Below are positions 45,609 to 54,442 of a stretch of 64,000 nt of DNA, in pieces. The number at the start of each line of letters is the position of its first letter. Within the stretch, counting starts at the first letter, position 1. A program made the position numbers and the translations under genes. The notes under the pieces were generated by a model. It saw only the letters and a list, made by a program, of their open reading frames with translations. It made no database searches and had not been told where the DNA came from. Where the stretch lies: contig NZ_JACHJC010000001.1 of the NCBI RefSeq assembly GCF_014203425.1, positions 5,730,001-5,794,000 of the forward strand. The letters run 5' to 3'. This stretch comes from Micromonospora echinospora. Its GTDB lineage: Bacteria; Actinomycetota; Actinomycetes; Mycobacteriales; Micromonosporaceae.

Positions 45609-46301
45609 GTGGAGTCTCGCCTGCCGGAGCCAGGTGACGCGCTCACGGGCGTGGAGATGTTCGCCGGGCTGGAGCCGGAGGTGCGGCAGCGGGTCATCGC
45701 CGCGGCCGTACCGCGCACCTACCGCAAGGGCCAGCTGCTCTTCGTCGAGAACGACCCCGGCGAGTCGCTGATCGTGCTGCGCCGCGGCGCGGTGGCGGTG
45801 TTCCGCACCGCACCGACCGGCGAGCGCGCGGTGCTGTCGGTGATCCGACCCCCGGACGTGCTCGGCGAGGTGTCCCTGTTGGACGCCTCCACCCGCTCGG
45901 CGTCGGCCGAGGCGATCGAGGACTCCGCCGCGCTGGCGCTGTCCCGGCCCGCCTTCATGGAGCTGGTCCACTCCAACCCGCGCATCCTGGACGCGGTGAT
46001 GCGCTCGCTCGGCCAGCTGATCCGGCGGCTCACCGAGCAGAACGCCGACCACGTCTTCCTCGACCTGCCGGGCCGGGTGGCCAAGACGCTGGTCCGGCTG
46101 GCCGGCGAGAGCCAGGCCCCGATGATCACGATCGAGCTGAACCAGAGCCAGCTCGCCGAGATGGCCGGCGGCTCGCGGCAGAGCGTCAACCAGGCCATCG
46201 GTTCCTTCGCCAGCCGAGGCTGGCTGCGTACCGAGGGACGCCGCATCGTGGTCACCGACGTGGCCGCGCTGCGACGGCGGGCCGGCATGAACGACCGCTG
46301 A
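45609..46301 (+). CDS. Crp/Fnr family transcription regulator
   Basis: A 230-residue regulator. The N-terminal cyclic nucleotide-binding domain (MFAGLEPEVRQRVIAAA, GQLLFVENDPGESLIVLRRGAVAVF) has the phosphate-binding cassette LGEVSLLDASTRSASAEA with Gly-Glu and Arg-Ser, so it can bind cAMP or cGMP. A dimer helix follows, then a winged HTH (ITIELNQSQLAEMAGGSRQSVNQAIGSFASRGWLRT). An adenylate cyclase gene lies 1.5 kb downstream and could supply its ligand, though they are separate units. GTG start with GGGGAGGGG upstream. Confidence 0.92.
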   Translation: MESRLPEPGDALTGVEMFAGLEPEVRQRVIAAAVPRTYRKGQLLFVENDPGESLIVLRRGAVAVFRTAPTGERAVLSVIRPPDVLGEVSLLDASTRSASAEAIEDSAALALSRPAFMELVHSNPRILDAVMRSLGQLIRRLTEQNADHVFLDLPGRVAKTLVRLAGESQAPMITIELNQSQLAEMAGGSRQSVNQAIGSFASRGWLRTEGRRIVVTDVAALRRRAGMNDR

Positions 46302-46321
46302 CGCACCGCCTCCGCATCGCG

Positions 46322-46363
46322 ACGGCAGCGCCGGCCACCTCTCGGGGTGGCCGGCGCTGCCGT
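46322..46363 (+). terminator. Terminator of the Crp gene (18-bp stem)
   Basis: ACGGCAGCGCCGGCCACC (46322-46339) pairs perfectly with 46346-46363 around a 6-base loop, 20 bases after the stop codon. The remnant of an MFS gene starts about 85 bases beyond. Confidence 0.8.
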
Positions 46364-46448
46364 TCGCGTCCTCAGCGGGTCGGACCGATCCAGCCCGCGT
46401 TCGACGTGGCGGCGAAGCCCGGGCCCGCCCAGAAGGTGGGGCCGACCC

Positions 46449-47210
46449 ATGCTCGCCACCATCGGCCTCGGTCCCACGCTGGTGGTCGACGCGGCCACGT
46501 TCGTCGTGTCCGCGCTGCTGATCCGTGGCGTACGAGGGCTGTCGGCGCCCGCCGCGCCGGCCGCCGCGCGCGAGCCGTTCCACCAGGTGCTCGGCGCCGG
46601 CATGCGCGTGGTCCGGCACAGCCGGGTGGTCCGGGCGGTCTCGGTCGGCTTCCTGGTGCTGGTGACGTTCGCGGCGCTGGACAACCTGGCGCTGGTGCCC
46701 CTCGGGCGCACCGCGCTGGCCGCCGACGAGGTGATGATCGGCCTGCTCGCCACCGCCTACGGTGTCGGCATGGTGCTCGGGCCGGTGCTGCTGACCCGGG
46801 CCGGCGGGCGTACCCGAATGCAGTTCGTGCTCTACGGCGCGGTGCTCGCGCTCGGCCTGGGGACGCTGGTCACCGGCGTGAGCCCGGTGATCGGTGTGGC
46901 GCTGCTCGGGCAGGCGCTGGCCGGAGCCGGCGCGGGCTGGCACCACGTCGCGGCCGACACGCTCATCCAGCAGCACGTGCCCGCCGAACGACTCGGCGTG
47001 GTCTTCGGGACCGTCTACATGTTCCCGTACGCGGCGGAAGTGCTCGCCTATCTCGCCGGGGCGTCCCTGCTCGGCCTGATCGGGCCCCGGTGGCTGCTCG
47101 TCGTCTCGGGCATCGGCATCCTGGCCACGCTGGCGCTCGTCGTACCGCTGCTCACCCGCGCGCTCGGCGAGCGCGCCAGGCGGCGGACGGAGGTGGCGGC
47201 GGTGGCCTGA
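46449..47210 (+). pseudogene. MFS transporter missing its N-terminal part
   Basis: The 253 codons encode only the second part of an EntS-type drug/siderophore exporter. It begins at LATIGLGPTLVVDAATFVVSALL, which in the family is the end of helix 5 and helix 6, near residue 150-160 of about 410. The C-terminal six helices are complete (VSVGFLVLVTFAALDNLALVPL, ALAADEVMIGLLATAYGVGMVLG, LVVPLLTRALG). No reading frame upstream encodes the missing helices, and the preceding gene's terminator abuts the break. I infer a 5' deletion; a half-transporter function cannot be excluded. Confidence 0.7.
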
Positions 47211-47222
47211 GCCGCCCGGCAG

Positions 47223-47255
47223 GGTGGAGCCGGCGGTCGTCCCGCCGGCTCCACC
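47223..47255. terminator. Bidirectional terminator
   Basis: A 14-bp perfect stem (47223-47236 with 47242-47255) and a 5-base loop lie between the convergent MFS remnant and the 80-residue gene. Confidence 0.75.
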
Positions 47256-47261
47256 GCCGCG

Positions 47262-47504
47262 TCAGTCGCTCTTGGTGTCGGCCGGGGGCGCGCTCGGACC
47301 CGGGCCGATCTTCGACGGGTCGGTCTTCTTCGGCGGGGTCGTCGTGGTGGTCGTGGTCTCGGTCGATCCGCTACCCGCGGGCTGCTCCACCATGCCTTTT
47401 TCCTCCAGTTCGGCGAGGGTTACGGCGTCCACGTCGACCGTGTCACCGACGGCCCACACCGTCCCCCGTGGATCGGTCCATGAGGCGGACAGCCGGACGT
47501 GCAC
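47262..47504 (-). CDS. Hypothetical protein (80 aa)
   Basis: Not assigned to a known function. The first 40 residues (MHVRLSASWTDPRGTVWAVGDTVDVDAVTLAELEEKGMV) look like a small beta-rich fold such as the phage-type gpFII or SH3-like domains that recognise a D-x-V-x-A-x-L-x-E-L-E-E-K pattern; the remainder is a Thr/Pro/Ser-rich disordered tail with a seven-Thr run. GTG start after GGGAGA. Single gene, divergent from the cyclase gene. Confidence 0.6.
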   Translation of the reverse strand: MHVRLSASWTDPRGTVWAVGDTVDVDAVTLAELEEKGMVEQPAGSGSTETTTTTTTPPKKTDPSKIGPGPSAPPADTKSD

Positions 47505-47815
47505 GGCAATCTCCCTGTCGACGGGACTTCCTGCTAGGGGAGACTAGACCCGGCCGAACAGCCGTGACGTCCCGCCGACCCGTCGGGTAGCCGACTGCGA
47601 CGGCCACGCGGGACACTGGGGACCTCACGCGTACGGAGCCGGACATCGACCTCACCTGTGGACAGTGCGCCCGGACCGCCGGGCCGGACGACCGTTTCTG
47701 CGGTGGGTGCGGCCGTCCGCTGGCGGCGGCCTGCCCATCCTGCGGCCACGCCAACGACGCCAGCGCCAACTTCTGCACCAACTGCGGCCAGCCGCTGCGC
47801 GACCACGCGGTCACG

Positions 47816-50800
47816 GTGCAGGAGGACCGCCGCCAGGTGAGCGTGCTCTTCATCGACATCGTCGACTTCACGACATACGCCGAACGGGCCGACCCGGAGC
47901 AGGCCCGCGGCCTGCAACAGGCCTACTTCGCCACGGTGCGCCGGCTGGTGCACCAGTACGGCGGCGTGGTGGAGAAGTACATCGGCGACGCCGTCATGGC
48001 GTTGTTCGGCGCGCCGGTGGCCACCGACAACGACGCGCTGCGCTGCGTACGCGCCGGACTGGAGCTGCAACGCAGCCTGGCCCGGCAGCCGGCCGGACCG
48101 CATCCGCCGCTCGGGTTCCGGGTCGGCATCGCCACCGGCGAGGCCCTTGTCGACCTGGCCGCGGCGCGCGACGGCGGCCAGGCGTTCGTCACCGGCGACG
48201 TGGTGAACACCGCCAGCCGGTTGCAGGGGCTCGCCCCGGTCGGCGGCGTGGTGGTCGACGAGAGCACCTGGGCGGCCACCCGGCGCGAGATGGAGTACGA
48301 CGACCAGCCGCCGGTGACGTTGCGCGGCCGGTCCGCGGTGAGCCGGATCTGGCTGGCCGTACGGGCGCGGCCCCGGCGCGACGGGCAGACCGCCGAGCTG
48401 ACCCCGATGGTCGACCGGGACCACGAGCGGGGCCTGCTGGTCAGCGCGTTGCACCGCACGCTGACCGAGCGCACCTCGCAGCTGCTCACCGTCTTCGGCC
48501 CGGCCGGGGTCGGCAAGAGCCGGCTGCTGCGTGAGCTGGCCCGGCACGCAGCCAGCCTGCCCGGCACCCGGGTCACCTGGCTGACCGGCCAGTGCCCGCC
48601 GTTCGGCGAGAACGTCACCTACGCCGCGCTGGCCGACATCGTCCGGAGCTGGACCGGGCTGACCGGCGCCGACGACCCGGCCACCATCCGGGACCGGCTG
48701 CGCGAGCGGCTGGGCCATCTCGCCGACCCGCACGCGGTACGGCTGGCCGAGGCGCTGGGCCCGCTCGTCGGTGTCTCCGGCGAACGGCTCACCTCGGCCG
48801 AGACCGAGGCGGCGTGGCGGCGCTTCCTGCTCGCCCTGGCCGCGACCGGTCCCACGGTGCTCGTCTTCGAGGACATGCACTGGGCCGACGAGGCGATGCT
48901 GTCCTTCGTCGAGCAGCTCGGCGCGGCGGCCCGCAACGTGCCGCTGCTCGTCGTCGCGACCGCCCGGCCGGAGCTGCGCGAGCAGCACCCGGCCTGGACC
49001 GGCACGATCAGCGGGGCGATGTCCATCTCGGTGCCGCCGATGCACGACGGCGACATCGACACGCTCTACTCACTGCTGCTCGGCCAGGCCACGCTGCCGC
49101 AGGACGCGCGGGCGCCGCTGATCGAGTTCGCCGACGGCAACCCGCTCTACGCCCAGGAGTACGCGCGGATGCTGCTCGACGGCGGGCTGGCCGAGCGGAC
49201 CGCCGCGCTCGCGCTCGTCGACCCGGTCGGGGGCGCCGGGATGCCGCGTACCGTGCAGGCGGTCATCGCCAACCGGCTGGACCTGCTCGACCCGGCCGAC
49301 CGCGCGGTGCTCCAGGCCGCCTCGGTGGTCGGCGTGCAGTTCTGGGCGGCGCCGGTGGCGCTGGCGCTCGGCCGTCCGACGGAGTGGGTCGAACGGGCGC
49401 TGCACCACCTCCAGCGCCGTGACCTCGTCTACGAGCTGCCCGTCTCGACGATGCCCGGCCAGGCGGAGTACCGGTTCCGGCACGTGCTGGTCCGCGACGT
49501 CTGCTATCAGCGGCTGCCCCGGGCCGAGCGGGTCGCCCGGCACCAGCGCACCGCCGACTGGCTGGAGCAGCTCGCCGACGGCCGGCAGCACGACCGGGCC
49601 GAGGTGCTGGCCAACCACAGGTGGGCGGCGCACGAGATCGCCCGTACGGTCGGCCTGGACCAGGCCCCGCACGCCGCCGCGACCCGGTCCGCGCTGCACC
49701 GGGCCGCACGCCGGGCGTACGACCTGCACGCGCTGGAGACCGCTGCCACGCTGGTGGACCGCGCGTTGAGCGTGGAGTGCGGTCCGGACCCGGCGCTCGA
49801 GCTGTTCCAGGCCGAGCTGGCGTTCTACCGGGACCGGGACGGCTTCCTCGACGGCGGCGGGACGGCGCTGCTCACCACGCTGGCCGGCCGGCTGGCCGAC
49901 GCCGGTGACCGGCCCGGCGCGGCGAAGGCGTGGCGGCTGCTGGCCACGGCGGCCTTCGCCCGGGCCGACCGCTCGGAGCTGATGCGCTGCCTCGATCAGG
50001 CGATCGGGCTGCACGCCACGCTGCCGGACAGCGAGGACAAGGTCGGCGTGCTGCTGGAGCTGGCCCGGGCGCACATGCTCGACGCGGAGACCGAGCCGGC
50101 GTGCGTGGCCGCGCGCACCGCCGCCGAGCTGGCCGAGCGGCTGGGGCTGCGCGAGGCGCGGGCGAACGCGCGCATCACGCTCGCCGTGGTCCGCTACCAG
50201 GCCGGCGCCGAGGAGGCGTACGCCGAGCTGGCCGAGGCGACCGAGGAGTGCCGGGTGGAGCGGCTGACCAGCCGCCGCCGCGCGGTGCACAACCTGGCCT
50301 GGGTGCTGCAGGAGGAGGGCGACCTGGCCGGCTCGGCCCGGCTGATCGACGAGCAGCGCTCGCTGGACCTGGCCGGCGAGCACGCGCTGACGGTGAGCTT
50401 CAGCGACCAGTGGGCCCGGTCGTACTACAGCGGGGACTGGACGGCGGCGCTGCGGATGGCCGAGGGCTCGACGCGGCGCCCGACCGACGAGTGGGACCTG
50501 CACATCGTCGCCGTGTCCGGCTGGATCCGGGCGCTCGGCGACGACCCGGCCGGCCCGGACGGCGGCGAGGACCTGGTGGACCAGGCGCTCGTCGCGGCCC
50601 GGCGCAGCGGCTTTCAGCGCGTGCTGCGCTCCACGCTGGCGCACGCCGCGCTCTGCCGCGCCGTGCAGGGCCGCCGGGACGAGGCGGTGGCGCTGCTGAC
50701 CGAGCTGGACGAGGACTGGCGCCAGACCCGGATGATCCCGTTCGCCGAGTGGGTGCCGGCGATCGGCCACGTCGCGGCGCTGCTCGGCGGCGACGCCGCG

Positions 50801-51112
50801 GTGCTGGTGCGCGACCTGCTGGCCCACGCGCCCCGGGTGACCCGCTGGGCGCGGGCGGCCGGGCGGTCGGCCGAGGCGGCGCTGGCCCGGGGCGACGGGG
50901 ACGCCGCGCGGGCGGGCCGGCTGCTCACCAGCGCGGCCGAGGGGTACGCGGAGATGACCGACGTCACCGACCAGATGATCGCGTCCGCGCTGGCTGTCGT
51001 GCCGCTGACCGAGGCGGACCCACCGGCCGCGGCGGCGACTCTGGCCCGGGTACGCGCGTTCGCCGGCCGGCACGCCGCCACCGGGCTGCTGCGGGTCGCC
51101 GGGGCGGGCTGA
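47816..51112 (+). CDS. Adenylate cyclase fused to AAA/STAND ATPase and TPR region
   Basis: A 1098-residue multidomain protein. Residues about 10-185 form a class III cyclase with both metal Asp (FIDIVDFT, GDAVMALFG), the adenine-specifying Lys in EKYIGD, and the transition-state Asn/Arg in GDVVNTASRLQ, so it should make cAMP. Then an ATPase with Walker A FGPAGVGKSRLL (about 225-236) and Walker B LVFEDMHWAD, followed by a long helical/TPR region. The frame stays open to 47591 and encodes two zinc ribbons just before this start (CGQC...CGGC and CPSC...CTNC), but contains no ATG, GTG or TTG there; 47816 (GTG) is the first usual start. Confidence 0.85.
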   Translation: MQEDRRQVSVLFIDIVDFTTYAERADPEQARGLQQAYFATVRRLVHQYGGVVEKYIGDAVMALFGAPVATDNDALRCVRAGLELQRSLARQPAGPHPPLGFRVGIATGEALVDLAAARDGGQAFVTGDVVNTASRLQGLAPVGGVVVDESTWAATRREMEYDDQPPVTLRGRSAVSRIWLAVRARPRRDGQTAELTPMVDRDHERGLLVSALHRTLTERTSQLLTVFGPAGVGKSRLLRELARHAASLPGTRVTWLTGQCPPFGENVTYAALADIVRSWTGLTGADDPATIRDRLRERLGHLADPHAVRLAEALGPLVGVSGERLTSAETEAAWRRFLLALAATGPTVLVFEDMHWADEAMLSFVEQLGAAARNVPLLVVATARPELREQHPAWTGTISGAMSISVPPMHDGDIDTLYSLLLGQATLPQDARAPLIEFADGNPLYAQEYARMLLDGGLAERTAALALVDPVGGAGMPRTVQAVIANRLDLLDPADRAVLQAASVVGVQFWAAPVALALGRPTEWVERALHHLQRRDLVYELPVSTMPGQAEYRFRHVLVRDVCYQRLPRAERVARHQRTADWLEQLADGRQHDRAEVLANHRWAAHEIARTVGLDQAPHAAATRSALHRAARRAYDLHALETAATLVDRALSVECGPDPALELFQAELAFYRDRDGFLDGGGTALLTTLAGRLADAGDRPGAAKAWRLLATAAFARADRSELMRCLDQAIGLHATLPDSEDKVGVLLELARAHMLDAETEPACVAARTAAELAERLGLREARANARITLAVVRYQAGAEEAYAELAEATEECRVERLTSRRRAVHNLAWVLQEEGDLAGSARLIDEQRSLDLAGEHALTVSFSDQWARSYYSGDWTAALRMAEGSTRRPTDEWDLHIVAVSGWIRALGDDPAGPDGGEDLVDQALVAARRSGFQRVLRSTLAHAALCRAVQGRRDEAVALLTELDEDWRQTRMIPFAEWVPAIGHVAALLGGDAAVLVRDLLAHAPRVTRWARAAGRSAEAALARGDGDAARAGRLLTSAAEGYAEMTDVTDQMIASALAVVPLTEADPPAAAATLARVRAFAGRHAATGLLRVAGAG

Positions 51113-51115
51113 GGG

Positions 51116-51811
51116 TCAGGCCGGGAGCGGCTGCCGTGCCGCGACGCCCTTGGCCTTCTGGGCGTACGTGTCGACGTACTCGCGGCCGGACAACTCCATC
51201 AGCTCGTACATGATCTCGTCGGTGACCGCCCGCTCGACGAACCGGTCGCCGGCCATCCCGGCGTAGCGGGAGAAGTCCAGCGGCGGCCCGAAGCGGATCC
51301 GCACCCGGCCCAGGTTGGGGATGATCTGGCCGGTCGGCTGGATGGCGTCGGAGTTGAGCATGGCCATCGGGACCACCGGGGCGCCGCTCTCCAGCGCCAG
51401 CCGCGCCACCCCGGTCTTGCCCCGGTAGAGCCGGCCGTCCGGCGACCGGGTGCCCTCGGGGTAGATGCCGGCGATGCCACCGGCCCGCAGCACCGAGAGC
51501 TGGGTGTCGAGGGCGGCCCGGGCGGCGCGGCCGCCGGAGCGGTCGACCGGGATGGTGCCGGAGCCGACGAAGAACATCCTGGTGAGCCAGCCCTTGAGGC
51601 CCCTACCCGTGAAGTATTCGGCTTTGGCGATGAATGTGACTTTTCGCTTGACGATCAGCGGGGTGAAGATCGAATCCGAGAAGGAGAGGTGATTGCTGGC
51701 GAGGATCACCGGCCCGGTCTCCGGCACGTGCTCCAGTCCCTCGACCTGCGGGCGGAAGATCAGCCTCAGCAGCGGGCCGAGGACGACGTACTTCAGCAGC
51801 CAGTACAGCAC
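51116..51811 (-). CDS. 1-acyl-sn-glycerol-3-phosphate acyltransferase
   Basis: A 231-residue PlsC-family acyltransferase in phospholipid synthesis. Motifs: LASNHLSFSDS (the HX4D box, with His and Asp present), GTIPVDRSGG, IYPEGTRSPDG and APVVPMAMLNS. One N-terminal hydrophobic helix (YWLLKYVVLGPLLRLIF) anchors it. The GTG at 51811 is preceded by AAGGA; a longer frame to 51922 is Pro/Arg-rich and unlikely to be used. Positional counterpart of Rv2182c. Its stop faces that of the cyclase gene, three bases away. Confidence 0.92.
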   Translation of the reverse strand: MLYWLLKYVVLGPLLRLIFRPQVEGLEHVPETGPVILASNHLSFSDSIFTPLIVKRKVTFIAKAEYFTGRGLKGWLTRMFFVGSGTIPVDRSGGRAARAALDTQLSVLRAGGIAGIYPEGTRSPDGRLYRGKTGVARLALESGAPVVPMAMLNSDAIQPTGQIIPNLGRVRIRFGPPLDFSRYAGMAGDRFVERAVTDEIMYELMELSGREYVDTYAQKAKGVAARQPLPA

Positions 51812-51996
51812 CGGCGTCCTTCCCGTTCGGTGGCGGCGGGCGGGTCGCCGCGTGGCCCCGGAGGCGCCGGCGGCGCCCGGAGGAGTCCGGGAAGAGGGTA
51901 CGAACGACGAGCGGCACGCCACAACGCACTCCCGGAACCGGGCTCCGGCGTGTCACGATTCAGGGCACGGGCAGCGAACGGCGAAGGGGGTGTCCG

Positions 51997-52836
51997 GTGT
52001 CAGGGGGCGGGCCCCGTCGGGGACGACGGGACAACGGGCTCGACGCGGCCGAGTACGCGGTCGCGGGCGACGTCGATCCACGCGTCGGCGAGCACCTGCT
52101 CGACGTGCTCGCCGCCGGTGGCATCGCGGCCTACCTCCAGCCCTCGGCCGACCTGAACCCGGTGACCCGCACCACCACCGTCCCGGCCCGCCCGGTCGAC
52201 CGGCTCTACGTCGACAGGTCGCACCTGACCACCGCCCGGGACTACCTCACCCAGCTCGCCGACGAGGACGGCGGCGACCAGCCGCGCGCCGACGAGCCGG
52301 ACATCGAGGCCGAGTGGGCGAAGATCGTGGCCGGGTTCCACACCGCGCCGAGCGCCGGCACTCACCCCTGGCCCGCGGCCGAGGACGTGGACGACCCGCC
52401 CGCGCCGGGCGCCGCCGCCGGCAGCCGCGCCGAGGAGCCGGCCGGCCCGACCGCCACCGACGTGCGCCGGCTGCCGTACGCGGCCGACATCTCCGGCGTC
52501 TCGCTGAGCCGGGACCGGCACGACGAGCCCTCGCTGCTGGACGGCCTGGACACGTTCGGCAACAACCTGCCCGACGAGGCGTCGGACGAGGAGCACTACA
52601 CCCCGCCCCCGCCGCCCCCGCTGCCCCGCTTCTCCAAGTACGCGGTGCTCGGCGTGGCCTGCATAGTGCTCGGCTTCCTGCTGTTCCTGTCCCCCACCGT
52701 GGTGTCGCTCGTCGACCCGTCGGTGGTCACGCTGCTCGGCTTCTCCGGCATTCTGGCCGGTTTCGTGATGCTGATCTGGCGGCTGCGCCCGGGCGACCGG
52801 GACGACCACGACCCGGACGACGGCGCGGTCGTCTGA
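51997..52836 (+). CDS. Membrane-anchored protein of unknown function (DUF308-like C-terminus)
   Basis: A 279-residue protein. An N-terminal domain of about 90 residues (DVDPRVGEHLLDVLAAGGIAAYLQPSADL, DRLYVDRSHLTTARDYLTQLADE) has the look of a small alpha/beta signal-binding fold. A long acidic, Pro-rich, low-complexity middle part follows (about 95-215, with a PPPPPP run). The C-terminus holds two membrane helices (VLGVACIVLGFLLFL, LLGFSGILAGFVMLIW) with an acidic tail. I would expect the N-terminus in the cytoplasm. GTG start. Confidence 0.75.
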   Translation: MSGGGPRRGRRDNGLDAAEYAVAGDVDPRVGEHLLDVLAAGGIAAYLQPSADLNPVTRTTTVPARPVDRLYVDRSHLTTARDYLTQLADEDGGDQPRADEPDIEAEWAKIVAGFHTAPSAGTHPWPAAEDVDDPPAPGAAAGSRAEEPAGPTATDVRRLPYAADISGVSLSRDRHDEPSLLDGLDTFGNNLPDEASDEEHYTPPPPPPLPRFSKYAVLGVACIVLGFLLFLSPTVVSLVDPSVVTLLGFSGILAGFVMLIWRLRPGDRDDHDPDDGAVV

Positions 52837-53007
52837 CGCCGCGCCGACCGGCTCCGCCCGGATGGCGGGACGCCGCTCGCCCTGGGCCGAGGCGAAACAA
52901 GCGTGTAACTTACAGTCAGTAGGAATAGGCCGAACGTCACGTCCCGCACCGGCTGTCCGGCTTGCGTATCTTCCGGGTCGCCGGTCCCCTGCTGAGCGGA
53001 ATGCCCG

Positions 53008-54426
53008 ATGCGACAGAGCCCTCTCGTGGTGGTGGCGAACCGCCTCCCCATCGACGACAGTGTGGCGCCCGACGGCGCCTTCGAGTGGCGCCGCAGCCCC
53101 GGCGGCCTGGTGAGCGCCCTGCACCCGCTGCTGCGGCAGACGCCAGCAACCTGGGTCGGCTGGGCCGGCGGCACCGGTCCCGCGCCCGCGCTGCCGGACG
53201 TGGACGGCGTCCGCATGCACAGCGTGCCGCTGAGCGCCGAGGACTTCCGCGACCACTACGAGGGCTTCGCCAACGCCACCCTCTGGCCGCTGTACCACGA
53301 CGCCGTCGAGCAGCCGGAATACCACCGCCGGTGGTGGGAGGCGTACCAGCGGGTCAACCAGCGCTTCGCCGAGGCCGCAGCCGAGGTGGCCGAGCCGGGC
53401 GGCCTGGTCTGGGTGCAGGACTACCACCTCCAGCTGGTGCCCGGCCTGCTCCGCGACCTGCGCCCGGACCTGCGCATCGGCTTCTTCCTGCACGTGCCGT
53501 TCCCGCCGCCGGAGCTGTTCATGCAGTTGCCGCGCCGGGCCGAGCTGCTGCGCGGTATGCTCGGCGCCGACCTGATCGGCTTCCAGCGGGCCCAGGCCGC
53601 GCACAACTTCGCCCAGCTCGCCACCAAGGTGCTCGGCCTGCCCGCGACCGACCGGCGGATCGGCGTGGACGGCCGAGTGGTGCGCATCGGCGCCTTCCCG
53701 GTCGCCATCGACACCGCCGAGATGTCCGCGCTCGCGGCGCGCCCGGAGGTCGCCGAACGGGCCCGCCGGCTACGGCAGGACCTCGGCCAGCCGGAGCAGG
53801 TGATCCTCAGCGTCGACCGGATGGACTACACGAAGGGCATCGAGCAGCGCCTCAAGGCGTACCGCGAACTGCTCGCCAGCGGCGACATCAAGGTCCGCGA
53901 CACCGTGCTGGTCCAGGTGGCGGTGCCCAGCCGCGACCGGGTGGCGCAGTACCAGATCCTGCGGGACCGGGTGGAGCACCAGGTCGGGCGGATCAACGGC
54001 GAGTTCGGCCGGGTCGGCGAGCCGGCGATCCACTACCTCTCCCAGCCGTTCGACCGGGCCGAGCTGGTCGCGCTCTACCGCGTCGCGGACGTGATGGCGG
54101 TGACGCCGCTGCGCGACGGGATGAACCTGGTGGCGAAGGAGTACGTGGCGGCCCGGGTCGACGGCACCGGCGCGCTGCTGCTCAGCGAGTTCGCCGGCGC
54201 CGCCTCCGAGCTGGAGCAGGCGTACCTGGTAAACCCGCACGACCTCGACGGCCTCAAGCAGGGGCTGCTGGCCGCGCTGCGCGCCGGCCCGGAGGACGTG
54301 GCGGCCCGGATGGGCGCCATGCGCGAACACCTGGCGCGCAACGACATCCACGCCTGGGCGGCGTCCTACCTGAGCGCGCTGGAGGAGAGCGGGTCGCTCG
54401 CCGGCCGCCGCGCCGCCACCCGCTGA
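53008..54426 (+). CDS. otsA: Trehalose-6-phosphate synthase
   Basis: A 472-residue GT20 enzyme that joins UDP/GDP-glucose and glucose 6-phosphate. Substrate-site motifs are VVANRLPID, RRSPGGLVSAL, WVGWAGG, VWVQDYHLQLVPGLLR, FFLHVPFPPPELF, the LSVDRMDYTKGIEQRLKAY donor site, and TPLRDGMNLVAKEYVA. All are intact. The upstream gap (52837-53007) has an AT-richer patch around 52905-52930 that may hold its promoter. No otsB phosphatase is next to it. Confidence 0.95.
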   Translation: MRQSPLVVVANRLPIDDSVAPDGAFEWRRSPGGLVSALHPLLRQTPATWVGWAGGTGPAPALPDVDGVRMHSVPLSAEDFRDHYEGFANATLWPLYHDAVEQPEYHRRWWEAYQRVNQRFAEAAAEVAEPGGLVWVQDYHLQLVPGLLRDLRPDLRIGFFLHVPFPPPELFMQLPRRAELLRGMLGADLIGFQRAQAAHNFAQLATKVLGLPATDRRIGVDGRVVRIGAFPVAIDTAEMSALAARPEVAERARRLRQDLGQPEQVILSVDRMDYTKGIEQRLKAYRELLASGDIKVRDTVLVQVAVPSRDRVAQYQILRDRVEHQVGRINGEFGRVGEPAIHYLSQPFDRAELVALYRVADVMAVTPLRDGMNLVAKEYVAARVDGTGALLLSEFAGAASELEQAYLVNPHDLDGLKQGLLAALRAGPEDVAARMGAMREHLARNDIHAWAASYLSALEESGSLAGRRAATR

Positions 54427-54442
54427 GCCGGCGCCCCGGCGC

